This document shows, one piece after another, positions 7,240 through 17,765 of a stretch of DNA of 64,000 bases; the stretch's first letter is position 1, and every line of letters starts with the position of its first letter. Location: the NCBI RefSeq assembly GCF_038002165.1, contig NZ_JBBOBR010000001.1, positions 558,001 through 622,000 on the forward strand, given 5' to 3'. The notes beneath the pieces were generated by a model, which did no database searches, was not told the origin of the DNA, and saw only the letters and a program-made list of their open reading frames with translations. Source of the stretch: Cytobacillus sp. FSL H8-0458 (GTDB lineage: Bacteria > Bacillota > Bacilli > Bacillales > Cytobacillaceae). The position numbers were made by a program, and so were the translations under genes.

Positions 7240-7273
7240 AAATCTCCTATCATAAACTGATGGGAGATTTTTT
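7240..7273 (+). terminator. Terminator of gudB
   Basis: A 13-bp stem (7240-7252 with 7258-7270, one G-U) closed by a 5-nt loop and ending in a T-run. Confidence 0.9.
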
Positions 7274-7322
7274 ATAAACGCAGCATGGAATATTTGTTTT
7301 TGGCATTTAAGGAGTGAGAATC

Positions 7323-8303
7323 TTGAATATAGACGCTATTATTGTTGGGGGAGGGCCCTGCGGATTGGCAGCTGCCATAGCCCTTCAGGAAGCTGGAAAA
7401 AACCCCCTTGTTATCGAAAAGGGCAATATCGTAAACGCAATATACCACTACCCAACACACCAGACTTTCTTCAGCACAAGCGAAAAGCTCGAAATCGGCG
7501 GTGTGCCCTTCATAACGGAAAATTACAAGCCTAAGAGAAACCAGGCGCTAACGTATTACCGGGAAGTGGTGAAAAGAAAGGGCATTAAGATTAATGCTTA
7601 CGAGAAAGTTCAATATGTAATAAAGAATCAATCTGAAGCATTTGACGTACAAACTGATAAGGGGCATTATACCGTCAATAACGTCATAATTGCAACCGGT
7701 TATTACGACCATCCCAATTACATGGGAGTACCTGGCGAGGATCTTTCAAAGGTATTTCACTATTTCAAAGAAGCTCACCCATTTTTTGATAAAGACGTAG
7801 CGGTTATCGGCGGTAAAAACTCAAGTGTTGATGCTGCGATCGAACTGGTAAAAGCAGGAGCCAAAGTTACGGTAATCTATCGAGGAACAGAATATTCACC
7901 AAGCATAAAGCCATGGATTCTGCCTGAGTTTGAGTCTTTAGTGAGAAATGGCGTCATTAAAATGGAATTCAATGCACATGTGAAAGAAATCAGTGAAAAT
8001 AAGCTATTATATAAGGTGGATGGTAAAACTTTTGACATTAAGAACGATTTTGTATTTGCCATGACTGGCTACCATCCTGATCACGAATTTTTAAGAAGTA
8101 TGGGTATTCAAATTAATGATGAAACAGGGCGTCCCCAATTTAACCCTGAAACGATGGAAACGAATGTCCCTGGAATATTTATTGCAGGTGTGATAGCTGC
8201 CGGAAATAATGCCAACGAAATTTTTATTGAAAATGGGAGATTTCATGGCGGACAAATAGCTAAAGCAATCATTGAAAAAGAGAGCGAAAGCAGCAAAGGC
8301 TGA
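7323..8303 (+). CDS. ypdA: Bacillithiol-disulfide reductase YpdA (Bdr)
   Basis: A 326-residue FAD/NAD(P)H flavoprotein. The N-terminal FAD motif reads VGGGPCGL with the family's key cysteine at position 13, and a second nucleotide motif (VAVIGGKNSSVDAA) lies near residue 165. YpdA reduces oxidised bacillithiol (BSSB) in the cytosol; bshA and bshB1, which make bacillithiol, are also in this window. AAGGAG at 7309-7314 selects the TTG start at 7323; an upstream GTG at 7314 overlaps the ribosome site and is unlikely. It has a single-gene layout and converges on the asparaginase gene. Confidence 0.92.
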   Translation: MNIDAIIVGGGPCGLAAAIALQEAGKNPLVIEKGNIVNAIYHYPTHQTFFSTSEKLEIGGVPFITENYKPKRNQALTYYREVVKRKGIKINAYEKVQYVIKNQSEAFDVQTDKGHYTVNNVIIATGYYDHPNYMGVPGEDLSKVFHYFKEAHPFFDKDVAVIGGKNSSVDAAIELVKAGAKVTVIYRGTEYSPSIKPWILPEFESLVRNGVIKMEFNAHVKEISENKLLYKVDGKTFDIKNDFVFAMTGYHPDHEFLRSMGIQINDETGRPQFNPETMETNVPGIFIAGVIAAGNNANEIFIENGRFHGGQIAKAIIEKESESSKG

Positions 8304-8323
8304 TCACTTAAGATCAGCCTTTT
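8295..8323. terminator. Bidirectional terminator, ypdA / asparaginase
   Basis: AAAGGCTGATC (8295-8305) pairs perfectly with GATCAGCCTTT (8312-8322); A/T flanks serve both convergent genes. The ypdA stop codon lies inside the 5' arm. Confidence 0.85.
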
Positions 8324-8325
8324 AA

Positions 8326-9294
8326 TTATATTTGAAAAATCTCTTCGATATTTTGCTGCGTTTCCAATCCAATTAACAGTTTAATTCTGGCTTTTTGCCC
8401 ATTAAGTCCATTTGAGAAAATAACACCCATATCCTTGAGATGTTTTCCTCCTCCGTCATAACCATATACATCTTGTGCAATTCCATTGAAACAGCGGGAA
8501 ACCAATACAATCGGAATGTTTTTTTCAGTAAGGGCTTTAATGCCCTCAATTGTGGCTGGAGGGAGATTACCTTGTCCAAGTGCTTCAATTACAACCCCAT
8601 CGAAATCTAAATCCCCGATTGCATGAAGCAAAGAAGAATCCATTCCGGCAAAAGCTTTAATAAGTGTGACTTTTTTTACAATCGTATCCAAAGGATAGTA
8701 TTCTCTATTTGTCGGCGCGTTATGGAATAATACACCTCTCTTTGTGACTATTCCGATTGGCCCATACTGAGGGCTCTGGAAAGTAGAAACATTACTCGTA
8801 TGTGTTTTTGTAACATTTTCTGCTGTATGGATTTCATCATTTAAAACGACAAGGACCCCTTTGTCTTTTGCTTCTTCACATGCAGCCACACGAATAGATG
8901 AAATAAGGTTGTAAAGTCCGTCTGAACCGATTTCATTACTCGACCTCATTGCCCCTGTAACAACGATGGGAAGGGATGTTTTAACACTCAAATCCAAAAA
9001 GTAGGCTGTCTCTTCTAATGTATCTGTCCCATGGGTAATCACTACGCCGCTAATCTCTTCCTTTGCAAGGCTGTTTTCAATGATTTCCTTTAATTTAAGC
9101 ATTTCCTTTGGTGTAATATGCGGTGAAGGGAGGTGGAAAGGCTCTTCAACCAGTAATTCTGCAAGCGACAGCAGTTCTTTTGTTTTTTCAGTTAATGGAT
9201 TATTATCTGTTGGCTTTACGGCACCTGTTGCTGCATCCTCGCTCATTGAAATGGTGCCTCCTGTGTGTATAACAAGTATCTTTTTTTTCTCCAT
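8326..9294 (-). CDS. Cytoplasmic L-asparaginase (type I)
   Basis: A 322-residue member of the asparaginase/glutaminase family hydrolysing asparagine to aspartate and ammonia. Both catalytic-threonine motifs are intact: HTGGTIS (residues 10-16) and HGTDT (88-92). No signal peptide is present, so it should be cytosolic as in AnsA rather than the secreted AnsZ type. The ATG is preceded by GGGGG at 9301-9305. It is the only minus-strand gene between cotJ and ypzI and is not at this site in B. subtilis; being next to glutamate dehydrogenase it suggests amino-acid nitrogen catabolism, but no shared regulation is visible. I leave the symbol blank because ansA paralogues cannot be separated here. Confidence 0.92.
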   Translation of the reverse strand: MEKKKILVIHTGGTISMSEDAATGAVKPTDNNPLTEKTKELLSLAELLVEEPFHLPSPHITPKEMLKLKEIIENSLAKEEISGVVITHGTDTLEETAYFLDLSVKTSLPIVVTGAMRSSNEIGSDGLYNLISSIRVAACEEAKDKGVLVVLNDEIHTAENVTKTHTSNVSTFQSPQYGPIGIVTKRGVLFHNAPTNREYYPLDTIVKKVTLIKAFAGMDSSLLHAIGDLDFDGVVIEALGQGNLPPATIEGIKALTEKNIPIVLVSRCFNGIAQDVYGYDGGGKHLKDMGVIFSNGLNGQKARIKLLIGLETQQNIEEIFQI

Positions 9295-9426
9295 GTTAAT
9301 CCCCCAATTTTTGCTTTTAAATAAGAATATGAAGCGAAATATTTCTTTTCCAATATTTGAATAATCATTTTAATTCTTTCTATATCATGATACGATTAAG
9401 AAAACAGATTGAAAAGAGGACAGCTC

Positions 9427-10116
9427 ATGCTGGGAATATTATCCGCTGGCATCGCGCCGGGACTGGCACTATTAAGTTATTTTTATTTAAAAGATCAATA
9501 TGAGTCAGAACCCATATCAATGGTTTTTAAAACTTTTTTATTTGGTGCTTTGCTCGTGTTCCCCATCATGTTCATCCAATATGTCTTAGAAGTTGAAGGG
9601 GTGCTGCAGTCCAGTTTAGCGGATGCGTTTCTGTCATCAAGCATGCTGGAAGAATTCTTTAAATGGTTTATATTATTCTATACTATTTATCAGCATATAA
9701 CCTTTGATGAACCATATGATGGAATAGTGTATGGTGCCTCAGTATCACTCGGCTTTGCTACTGCAGAAAATATCTTCTATCTTATCGGGCTCGGTGTGGA
9801 ACACGCACTTGGGAGGGCCTTGCTCCCGGTTTCCAGTCATGCTCTCTTCGGTGTTATTATGGGCTATTATATAGGAAAAGGAAAATTCTCGGCAACATCT
9901 ACAAGAAAATGGTTAGCCTTTTCACTTCTTATACCTTTTCTCCTTCACGGCATTTACGACTATATCCTTATCTCCCTAAAACATTGGATTTTTATCATGT
10001 TTCCATTTATGATCTTCCTTTGGTGGCTGGGCTTAAGAAAAGTTAAAAAAGCAAGGGCTCATAGCGCAAGGCATATGAATCACCAATTTGATATACAGAA
10101 AACTCTCCATTCCTGA
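9427..10116 (+). CDS. prsW: Intramembrane protease PrsW (site-1 protease of RsiW)
   Basis: A 229-residue polytopic membrane protein. Conserved membrane-embedded residues are visible: E75-E76 in MLEEFFKW, E114 in ATAENIFY and H138 in VSSHALFG, the set required in the PrsW (CPBP-related) family. In B. subtilis PrsW starts degradation of the anti-sigma factor RsiW after envelope stress and so releases sigma-W. ATG 9427 is 6 nt after AGAGGA; an upstream TTG at 9409 is less likely. It is monocistronic, and its terminator begins inside the coding end. The sigW-rsiW pair is not in this window. Confidence 0.93.
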   Translation: MLGILSAGIAPGLALLSYFYLKDQYESEPISMVFKTFLFGALLVFPIMFIQYVLEVEGVLQSSLADAFLSSSMLEEFFKWFILFYTIYQHITFDEPYDGIVYGASVSLGFATAENIFYLIGLGVEHALGRALLPVSSHALFGVIMGYYIGKGKFSATSTRKWLAFSLLIPFLLHGIYDYILISLKHWIFIMFPFMIFLWWLGLRKVKKARAHSARHMNHQFDIQKTLHS

Positions 10117-10130
10117 TGGAGGGTTTTTTT
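10100..10130 (+). terminator. Terminator overlapping the prsW stop
   Basis: AAACTCTCCAT (10100-10110) pairs with ATGGAGGGTTT (10116-10126), followed by TTTT; the stop codon is in the loop/3' arm. Confidence 0.85.
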
Positions 10131-10234
10131 ATTTCCGGCAACCTTAATAAATGACTCAAGTTATTGAATAAAAAGCCAGGGACTACAAAAAATAGGGTCA
10201 ATGATAAAAGATTGACTTTTGGAGGTTATAATCC

Positions 10235-11071
10235 ATGAAAAAGAAATTTTTGGCAGGAAAGGTTTTACTCATAATCTCCCTTTGTGTGCTGGGAATTCCA
10301 TTGAGCGGGAATATGGAAAAAGCCAATGCCTTTTCAAATCAGGTGATTCAGCACGGGGCTGTAGGCGAAGATGTAATAGAACTTCAGTCCCGTCTCCAGT
10401 ATTTAGGCTTTTACAACGGGAAGATCGATGGAGTCTTTGGATGGGGAACCTATTGGGCACTGAGGAACTTCCAATATGAATTTGGACTTCCCATTGACGG
10501 GCTTGCAGGCCAGGAAACAAAAAACAAGCTCGCGAAAGCATCTAAATACAATGAACAGTATGTGAAAGAACAAATCAATAAGGGGAATAAATTTACCCAC
10601 TATGGCGGAGTGGAAACTGACAAGCAGACTAAGCCTCAGCAAGGGTCAACGGGGGGAACGGAACAGCAGCAGGAAGCTCCCAAACAGCCCACTGCTTCAA
10701 ATGTCCCTAATGGCTTCTCGGAAAATGATATTCAGCTAATGGCCAATGCGGTCTATGGAGAATCAAGAGGGGAACCGTATACAGGCCAGGTGGCCGTTGC
10801 TGCTGTTATCTTAAACCGTGTAAACAGTGCTTCATTCCCAAACACTGTTTCTGGTGTCATTTTTGAGCCTCGTGCTTTTACTGCCGTTGCCGATGGACAG
10901 ATATGGCTAACGCCAAATGATACGGCAAAAAAAGCAGTGCTGGATGCGATAAATGGATGGGACCCGACAGGAGAGGCGCTGTATTACTTTAATCCGGATA
11001 CCGCTACAAGCGGATGGATTTGGACACGGCCGCAAATCAAGCGGATTGGAAAACATATATTCTGTAAATAG
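10235..11071 (+). CDS. sleB: Spore cortex-lytic enzyme SleB
   Basis: A 278-residue precursor with a signal peptide (about 1-32, cleavage after ANA), a peptidoglycan-binding domain (about 38-102), a Gln/Thr/Pro-rich linker (about 128-158) and the SleB catalytic domain (about 160-278) with glutamate E176 in VYGESRGE. It is a lytic transglycosylase acting on muramic-lactam cortex during germination, stored in the dormant spore with YpeB. ATG 10235 follows TTTGGAGG. The upstream 100 bp contain GAATA- and CTACAAAA-like boxes that could be a weak sigma-G promoter, as expected, but I cannot define it. ypeB follows after 14 bp. Confidence 0.96.
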   Translation: MKKKFLAGKVLLIISLCVLGIPLSGNMEKANAFSNQVIQHGAVGEDVIELQSRLQYLGFYNGKIDGVFGWGTYWALRNFQYEFGLPIDGLAGQETKNKLAKASKYNEQYVKEQINKGNKFTHYGGVETDKQTKPQQGSTGGTEQQQEAPKQPTASNVPNGFSENDIQLMANAVYGESRGEPYTGQVAVAAVILNRVNSASFPNTVSGVIFEPRAFTAVADGQIWLTPNDTAKKAVLDAINGWDPTGEALYYFNPDTATSGWIWTRPQIKRIGKHIFCK

Positions 11072-11085
11072 AGGGGTGAATAATC

Positions 11086-12435
11086 ATGCTTAGAGGAATT
11101 CTTATTGGAGTACTTGCGCTGGGCGTTGCAGGTACAGCGTTTTGGGGTTATCAGGAACACCGTGAGAAAAATGCAATTCTCATTAATGCTGAAAATAATT
11201 ATCAAAGAGCATTTCATGATTTAACTTATCAAGTCGACCTATTGCATGACAAAATCGGAACAACTTTAGCGATGAATTCGAGAGCTTCACTGTCACCTGA
11301 ATTGGCAGAAGTATGGAGATTGACTTCAGAGGCCCACTCGGATGTGGGCCAGCTGCCTCTAACACTTCTTCCTTTTAATAAAACCGAAGAGTTTCTATCC
11401 AATATCGGAGATTTCAGCTATCGGACAGCAGTAAGAGACTTAGAGAAGGAACCGTTATCGGAAAAGGAATACCAAACGCTCAAACAGCTTTATAAGCAAT
11501 CTGCGGATGTTCAGCAGGATTTACGTAAAGTACAGCATATGGTTCTTGAAAAAAACTTAAGATGGATGGATGTGGAAATGGCTCTCGCGTCCAATAAAGA
11601 ACCTGCAGACAATACAATCATAGATGGCTTTAAGACAGTGGAAAAAACAGTTGAAGGCTATGGAGAGACAGACTTTGGGCCTGCATTTGTAAATATGCAG
11701 AAAAAGGATGAAAACTACAAATATCTGAAGGGCAAAGAAATAACAGAAAAAGAAGCTGCACGTATTGGTCAGCATTATGCAGGTTTGGGTAAAAATGTGA
11801 ATATCAGAGTAACGGAGAACGGCAAGGGATCTGATTACGGGTTTTTCAGTGTGAGTATCCAAAACAAGAAAACAAATGAAGAAGCAAACATGGATATTAC
11901 CAAAAAAGGCGGCTATCCAATCTGGTTTATCCTGGACCGGAAAGTGGCGAAACAAAAAGTAAGCCTTAATGAGGCAAGCAATAATGCAGTTAAATTTCTA
12001 AAGGACAATGGCTTTAAAGATCTGGATTTATTCGAGAGTGCCCAATATGACAATTTAGGTGTATTCACCTTCGTGTCGAATCAGGATGGTGTAAGAATTT
12101 ATCCGGACTCCATTCGTGTGAAAATTGCGCTTGACAATGGCAGGATGACAGCTTTTTCTGCGGAAGATTATTTAAAATCTCATCATCAGCGTGAAATTCC
12201 TGAGCCTGCGATCACTGCAGAAGAGGCAAGATCCAAGGTGAACCCGCAGCTGAAAGTCATGGAAGACAGGCGAGCAATAATTATCAACGATTTGAATCAG
12301 GAAGTTTCCTGTTATGAATTTGTGGGCACATTGGGTGAAGATACTTACAGGATTTATTTAAATGCAGAAACAGGACAGGAAGAAAAAGTAGAAAAGCTTA
12401 AGAATGCAGAACCAATCTATGAAGATGTAGTGTAA
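11086..12435 (+). CDS. ypeB: Germination protein YpeB
   Basis: A 449-residue protein with one N-terminal membrane anchor (about 3-20), a helical region (30-190) and three PepSY-like repeats in the C-terminal half (about 205-445). YpeB is required for SleB to be retained and stable in the spore inner membrane/cortex and is cleaved on germination. Gene order and 14-bp spacing show an operon with sleB, and a good terminator follows. The length matches the B. subtilis protein (about 450 residues). Confidence 0.95.
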   Translation: MLRGILIGVLALGVAGTAFWGYQEHREKNAILINAENNYQRAFHDLTYQVDLLHDKIGTTLAMNSRASLSPELAEVWRLTSEAHSDVGQLPLTLLPFNKTEEFLSNIGDFSYRTAVRDLEKEPLSEKEYQTLKQLYKQSADVQQDLRKVQHMVLEKNLRWMDVEMALASNKEPADNTIIDGFKTVEKTVEGYGETDFGPAFVNMQKKDENYKYLKGKEITEKEAARIGQHYAGLGKNVNIRVTENGKGSDYGFFSVSIQNKKTNEEANMDITKKGGYPIWFILDRKVAKQKVSLNEASNNAVKFLKDNGFKDLDLFESAQYDNLGVFTFVSNQDGVRIYPDSIRVKIALDNGRMTAFSAEDYLKSHHQREIPEPAITAEEARSKVNPQLKVMEDRRAIIINDLNQEVSCYEFVGTLGEDTYRIYLNAETGQEEKVEKLKNAEPIYEDVV

Positions 12436-12463
12436 AGAAAGCCGGATAGGCTTTCTTTTTTTT
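12434..12463 (+). terminator. Terminator of sleB-ypeB
   Basis: AAAGAAAGCC pairs with GGCTTTCTTT with a 5-nt loop and a long T-run. Confidence 0.9.
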
Positions 12464-12568
12464 AGGTCTTTTTGCCTAAAAGAAATAAAAATGTTATTGC
12501 AGGAATCTAATATAGCGTTCATAATTAAATGACAAGATTATCCTTTTGTTATGGGGAAGTGTAGAAGT

Positions 12569-13228
12569 GTGATAAATATTGGAGAAGCATTGATGCTCGA
12601 ATTGACGTACTCTGAAAAACCTGAGAATTATAAATGCAAGCTTGCCGAAAGAGAAGGAAATAACTTATATATTGATTATCCAATAAATCAGGAAACGAAT
12701 AAAACTGCATTTCTGGTAGATGGTACTCAGCTGAAGGCTACCTTTTTGGCTGATGATGGAACAGTATACCTTTTCGAAAGCGAGGTTCTTGGAAGAGTTA
12801 AGCAAAAAATCCCTATGATGATTTTATCCTATCCCGGGGATGAACATTTAGTGAAAATTCAAAGGCGGCAGTTTGTCCGGGTTGAAACACCTGTAGATGT
12901 TGCAATCCATGCGGAAAATAATGAGTTTACTCCTTTTGTGTCCGTTACGGATGATATAAGTGCAGGCGGGGCTGCAATCATCGCTAAGATGGACAATTCC
13001 TTAAAAGCCAATATGCAAATACTTACTTATTTCGTATTAGCCATGCAAAACGGTGCAAATTATTATTTGAAGCTTAAAAGTAAAATAATAAGAGTATCTG
13101 AATCAAGAAATGGTATATCGCTTATTTCTGTACAATTCATAGATACAACCCCGCAGGACAGGCAATTGCTTCTGCGCTTTTGTTTCGATAGGCAATTGGC
13201 CATGAAGAAAAAAGGCCTGGAAAAATGA
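12569..13228 (+). CDS. ypfA: PilZ-domain c-di-GMP receptor YpfA (flagellar brake)
   Basis: About 219 residues: an N-terminal YcgR-type beta-barrel domain (about 1-90) and a PilZ domain (about 92-210). The c-di-GMP ligands are visible as the RRQFVR segment (RxxxR) and DDISAGG (D/N-x-S-x-x-G). In B. subtilis YpfA/MotI/DgrA binds c-di-GMP and restrains the flagellar motor. The GTG at 12569 gives MINIGE, aligned with the remembered B. subtilis start MIEIG; ATG 12551 is the alternative and adds six residues. The ribosome site is weak for both. Confidence 0.88.
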   Translation: MINIGEALMLELTYSEKPENYKCKLAEREGNNLYIDYPINQETNKTAFLVDGTQLKATFLADDGTVYLFESEVLGRVKQKIPMMILSYPGDEHLVKIQRRQFVRVETPVDVAIHAENNEFTPFVSVTDDISAGGAAIIAKMDNSLKANMQILTYFVLAMQNGANYYLKLKSKIIRVSESRNGISLISVQFIDTTPQDRQLLLRFCFDRQLAMKKKGLEK

Positions 13229-13314
13229 ATAAAGGAATATTTTTTATATTCATCTCTCATAATAGATGGTAAAGTCTATGGCTGAATTTTATATTTCCAG
13301 TTGGAGAGATGGCA

Positions 13315-13500
13315 ATGATGAAAACGGTGGAGAGGATTATTCTTAAGTTAATAATTGTGCAATTTGTTTTCCTGCTGATCACTCAATTTTTCTTTCATCA
13401 TATGGATGCTTTTCCGGAATTAAAGCAGCTGACACAGTATGAAGGTGTCACAGATCAGAATTTTACTGAGCTGCTTGAAACTTTCAGGAAAAATAATTAG
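13315..13500 (+). CDS. ypfB: Small membrane protein YpfB
   Basis: A 61-residue protein with one membrane helix (about residues 10-27) and a C-terminal LTQYEGVTDQNFTELLETF segment that I recognise from the YpfB (DUF5359) family, located between ypfA and cmk as in B. subtilis. Function unknown. TGGAGAG at 13301-13307 best fits ATG 13315 or 13318 rather than 13309. Confidence 0.8.
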   Translation: MMKTVERIILKLIIVQFVFLLITQFFFHHMDAFPELKQLTQYEGVTDQNFTELLETFRKNN

Positions 13501-13524
13501 CAGGCAGGCGCCTGCTTATTTTTT
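13498..13524 (+). terminator. Terminator overlapping the ypfB stop
   Basis: AGCAGGC pairs with GCCTGCT around an AGGC loop, followed by TATTTTTT; the stop TAG overlaps the 5' arm. Confidence 0.85.
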
Positions 13525-13666
13525 GTGGCGAAATTTTTTCAGGACTATTTAAAAAAATTTGCAAGACTTAAAAACAGCTTATTTATGCACTGATGCAGAA
13601 TTATTATGTTAAAATAAAGCGGAATGAACCTGGGGAAAAAGCGGCCAGGGTTACACAGGAGGATCT

Positions 13667-14347
13667 ATGAGTAAACGTATATCAATTGCAATTGACGGGC
13701 CAGCTGCTGCAGGGAAAAGTACAGTAGCAAAGATCGTGGCAGAAAAATTATCTTACATATATATTGATACTGGTGCCATGTATCGCGCCTTAACATATAA
13801 AGCGATTCAGAAAAATGCAAGCCTTGAAGATGAAGCTTCTCTTATGAAGATTTTAAACAATACAGTTATTGAACTGCAGCCAGGTGAAAAAGGGCAATTA
13901 ATTTATCTGGACGGCCAGGATGTGACAAACGAAATCAGAACTTCCGAAGTGACAAATTCTGTTTCTGTTGTCTCCATGCACAAGCTGGTCAGGGAAGAAA
14001 TGGTTTCGCGTCAGCAAAGCTTTGCTTTAAATGGAGGAGTGGTCATGGATGGCAGGGATATTGGAACCCATGTCCTGCCCCATGCAGAAGTGAAAGTTTT
14101 CCTTCGGGCATCTGTCGATGAAAGAGCTTTAAGGCGGCATAACGAAAATATCCAAAAGGGATATTCATCTGACCTGGACAAGCTGAAGGAGGAAATCTCC
14201 CATAGGGACAAGCTGGACTCTGAACGTGAAATAGCTCCTTTAAGAAAAGCGGCAGATGCTAAGGAGATTGATACTACATCTTTGTCAATTGGGCAGGTAG
14301 TCGATAAGATAATGGATCTGGCTATTGAAAGGATTGGTTCTAAGTGA
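13667..14347 (+). CDS. cmk: Cytidylate kinase
   Basis: A 226-residue (d)CMP kinase making (d)CDP from ATP. The P-loop GPAAAGKST (residues 11-19), the [14 protein letters not shown] nucleotide-monophosphate segment and the [10 protein letters not shown] motif are intact. ACAGGAGG precedes ATG 13667. Its stop codon overlaps the next gene's GTG start (GTGA), so plsC translation is probably coupled. Cmk followed by an acyltransferase and S1 protein is a common Firmicute arrangement. Confidence 0.97.
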   Translation: MSKRISIAIDGPAAAGKSTVAKIVAEKLSYIYIDTGAMYRALTYKAIQKNASLEDEASLMKILNNTVIELQPGEKGQLIYLDGQDVTNEIRTSEVTNSVSVVSMHKLVREEMVSRQQSFALNGGVVMDGRDIGTHVLPHAEVKVFLRASVDERALRRHNENIQKGYSSDLDKLKEEISHRDKLDSEREIAPLRKAADAKEIDTTSLSIGQVVDKIMDLAIERIGSK

Positions 14348-14925
14348 ATCTCTACGCTTTTGCCAAAGCGGCAGTCTATGGAGTCCTAAAACCCATTTAC
14401 AGATTTGAAGTAATCGGAAAGGAAAACATTCCATCTGAAGGCGGAGTTCTTCTATGCTCCAATCATATAGATAATCTGGATCCGCCCGTAGTCGGAATTA
14501 ATGCTCCAAGGCCAGTATATTTTATGGCCAAAGAAGAGCTTTTTAATGTTCCGGTCCTCGGGAAAATTGTTCCTCATCTAAACGCTTTTCCTGTCAAAAG
14601 AGGAATGAGTGACAGGGAAGCATTAAGAAAAGGGCTTGCGATCTTAAAAGAAGGAAATGTTTTAGGGCTGTTTCCTGAGGGTACTAGGAGTAAAACGGGA
14701 CAGCTGGGAAAAGGTCTTGCCGGAGCAGGATTTTTTGCTCTCAGGTCGGAAGCGCATGTCGTTCCCTGCGCCATTATTGGTCCTTATAAAGCCTTTTCAA
14801 AATTAAAAGTTGTTTACGGGACACCAATTGATATGAAAGAGCTCAGAGAAAGAAAGGCTTCGGCGGAGGAAACCACCGAGAGGATTATGTCTGAAATCCG
14901 TAAATTAATTGAAGATTACTCATAG
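14344..14925 (+). CDS. plsC: 1-acyl-sn-glycerol-3-phosphate acyltransferase (PlsC)
   Basis: A 193-residue PlsC-family acyltransferase making phosphatidic acid from lysophosphatidate at the membrane. Acyltransferase block I is [10 protein letters not shown] (H-x4-D) and block III is LFPEGTRS; the intermediate block is FPVKRG. The GTG start overlaps the cmk stop by four bases. In B. subtilis plsC is not between cmk and ypfD, so this neighbour differs from that map but is common in other Bacillaceae. The basic C-terminus ([18 protein letters not shown]) is helical. Confidence 0.93.
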   Translation: MNLYAFAKAAVYGVLKPIYRFEVIGKENIPSEGGVLLCSNHIDNLDPPVVGINAPRPVYFMAKEELFNVPVLGKIVPHLNAFPVKRGMSDREALRKGLAILKEGNVLGLFPEGTRSKTGQLGKGLAGAGFFALRSEAHVVPCAIIGPYKAFSKLKVVYGTPIDMKELRERKASAEETTERIMSEIRKLIEDYS

Positions 14926-15188
14926 ACCTTCTTGCTTGACAAAAAACTTCTTTTGTAAGAAGTTAGTAAAAAGGCATTTTTTAAAAAGGCGAAAATATTC
15001 GAAAAATAAGGCTTTCCTTTACTGAACAATTTTATAATCCTTATAATCAAAAACAGTTGAAAAATAGCCTGCAAATCATTAGCCATTCGAGTATTTCTGC
15101 TGCTGACACAGGGTTCTTGCCTGGATGGCAGGCAGTTGAATACAGATTAAAAATTTGAAAGCAGCCATTGGATTAAGGAGGAATACAT
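14926..15188 (+). other. Leader region of the S1-domain protein gene
   Basis: About 260 bp without a gene. It holds a perfect AACTTCTT/AAGAAGTT hairpin just after plsC (14947-14967), a possible promoter TTTACT-18-TATAAT (15018-15047) and a GCCTG/CAGGC stem near 15120-15134 about 50 bp before the ribosome site. A TTGACA at 14936 has no good -10 partner. Confidence 0.4.
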
Positions 15189-16328
15189 ATGTCAGAGGAA
15201 ATGAATCAAGTAGAAGTTAAAAATTTTGAGGTGGGTGACAAGGTTAAAGGCCAAGTTACCAAGGTTGAAGAAAAGCAAGTCATTGTTGACCTTGCTGACA
15301 GCAAACTAGATGGGATTATCCCAATCAGCGAGCTTTCAAGCCTGCACATTGAAAAAGCTGGCGATGCGGTATCAGAAGGAGATGAACTCGAGCTTGAGGT
15401 TTTAAAAGTCGAGGAAGATGCCCTTATTCTTTCAAAACGTAAAGTTGATGCCGGTAAATCATGGGAAACTCTCGAAAAGAAATTCAATGAGGGTGAAGTT
15501 TTTGAAGCAGAAATAAAAGATGTAGTTAAAGGCGGATTAGTAGTAGACCTGGGTGTTCGCGGATTTGTTCCTGCTTCCCTGGTTGAAGCTCATTTTGTTG
15601 AAGATTTTACTGATTATAAAGGCAAAACGATGACATTTAAAATTGTTGAGCTTGATAAAGATAAAAATCGCCTGATTCTTTCCCATCGTGCTGTAATTGA
15701 GGAAGAAAAAGGCAAGCAGAAACATCAAGTGCTGGAGTCCCTTCAGGCAGGTCAGGTTCTAGATGGAACAGTTCAAAGAATTACTGACTTTGGAGCATTT
15801 GTTGATATCGGCGGAATCGATGGGCTTGTCCATATTTCCCAGCTATCCTATGAGCATGTAGAAAAGCCTTCAGATGTTGTCGAGGAAGGCCAAAAAGTGA
15901 AAGTGAAAGTATTAAGCGTTGACCGTGACAATGAACGCATTTCTCTATCCATTAAGGAGACTCTGCCTGGACCATGGGATAATATCAGCGAGAAGGCTCC
16001 TAAAGGCAGCACTCTTGATGGAACAGTAAGAAGACTCGTTTCCTATGGAGCATTTGTTGAAGTTTTCCCGGGTGTTGAAGGACTTGTCCATATTTCTCAA
16101 ATTGCACATAAACATATCGGAACTCCTCATGAAGTTCTAAGCGAAGGACAGGAAGTGAAAGTGAAGGTTCTTGATGTGAACGAACAGGATCAGCGCCTGT
16201 CATTGAGCATCAAAGATCTTCTTGAAAAAGAGCAGGAAGAAGTGACTGACTATGAACTTCCTGAAGAAACTAAAGGCTTCTCGCTTGGTGATATGATTGG
16301 CGATCAGCTAAAGAATTTAAAAAAGTAA
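15189..16328 (+). CDS. ypfD: Four-S1-domain RNA-binding protein (YpfD, RpsA homologue)
   Basis: A 379-residue protein with four S1/OB-fold repeats (about 15-83, 101-168, 187-255 and 272-341) and an acidic C-terminal tail. Repeats 3 and 4 carry the clearest S1 consensus, e.g. [22 protein letters not shown]. It resembles E. coli ribosomal protein S1 but, as in other low-GC Gram-positives, has four rather than six repeats, and its role on the ribosome is less certain. TAAGGAGG precedes ATG 15189. fni starts 12 bp after its stop. Confidence 0.95.
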   Translation: MSEEMNQVEVKNFEVGDKVKGQVTKVEEKQVIVDLADSKLDGIIPISELSSLHIEKAGDAVSEGDELELEVLKVEEDALILSKRKVDAGKSWETLEKKFNEGEVFEAEIKDVVKGGLVVDLGVRGFVPASLVEAHFVEDFTDYKGKTMTFKIVELDKDKNRLILSHRAVIEEEKGKQKHQVLESLQAGQVLDGTVQRITDFGAFVDIGGIDGLVHISQLSYEHVEKPSDVVEEGQKVKVKVLSVDRDNERISLSIKETLPGPWDNISEKAPKGSTLDGTVRRLVSYGAFVEVFPGVEGLVHISQIAHKHIGTPHEVLSEGQEVKVKVLDVNEQDQRLSLSIKDLLEKEQEEVTDYELPEETKGFSLGDMIGDQLKNLKK

Positions 16329-16337
16329 TGGTGATAA

Positions 16338-17400
<1,063 letters not shown>

Positions 17401-17402
<2 letters not shown>

Positions 17403-17430
17403 CTCTCGTCATTTGACGAGAGCTATTTTC
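17401..17430 (+). terminator. Terminator of ypfD-fni
   Basis: AGCTCTCGTCA and TGACGAGAGCT form an 11-bp perfect stem followed by ATTTTCT. Confidence 0.9.
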
Positions 17431-17475
17431 TCTTTCTGGCTTCAGTGCATAGCAAGGCACTGCAGCTTTTCTGCT

Positions 17476-17619
17476 TTAACTGTATTTTGAATCATTCAGA
17501 GATCTGGCTTCTTCGGGGCTCTGCATTTTAGAAGCTCCGGGATAATGAAGTGCCTGGTCACGATCGGATTCGACTTTTCCGCTGTTCTTCAGCTTTTTTT
17601 CCTGTCTGTCTTTGCCCAT
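17476..17619 (-). CDS. ypzI: YpzI-family small protein
   Basis: A 47-residue hydrophilic protein starting MGKDRQEKKLKNSGKVESDR. The family and its location between fni and yphA are as in B. subtilis, where ypzI is also a minus-strand small gene. The start at 17619 is fixed by CCTCC on the plus strand (17628-17632, a GGAGG ribosome site 8 nt away); the open frame extends 24 codons further upstream but that part is not conserved in type. Rich in Asp/Ser/Lys and probably unstructured; function unknown, possibly spore-associated. Confidence 0.85.
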   Translation of the reverse strand: MGKDRQEKKLKNSGKVESDRDQALHYPGASKMQSPEEARSLNDSKYS

Positions 17620-17765
17620 ATATAACACCTCCATATTATTAAGATGAAGTGAGCGCAAGAGAATTATGCAAAAAGACAGCTGGGATTCCATTTCATAATG
17701 CTTTTGAACTTGCAGGGTTAATTTACATACGAAGTAGCCATAATGGAAATGATAGGAGGTAGAGG

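Noticed and set aside
10219-10479. 86-codon plus-strand frame overlapping the start of sleB
   Set aside because: Out of frame with SleB, whose signal peptide and domains account for the sequence.
14936-14964. Promoter with perfect TTGACA after plsC
   Set aside because: No acceptable -10 box at 15-19 bp; the sequence there is part of the AACTTCTT hairpin.
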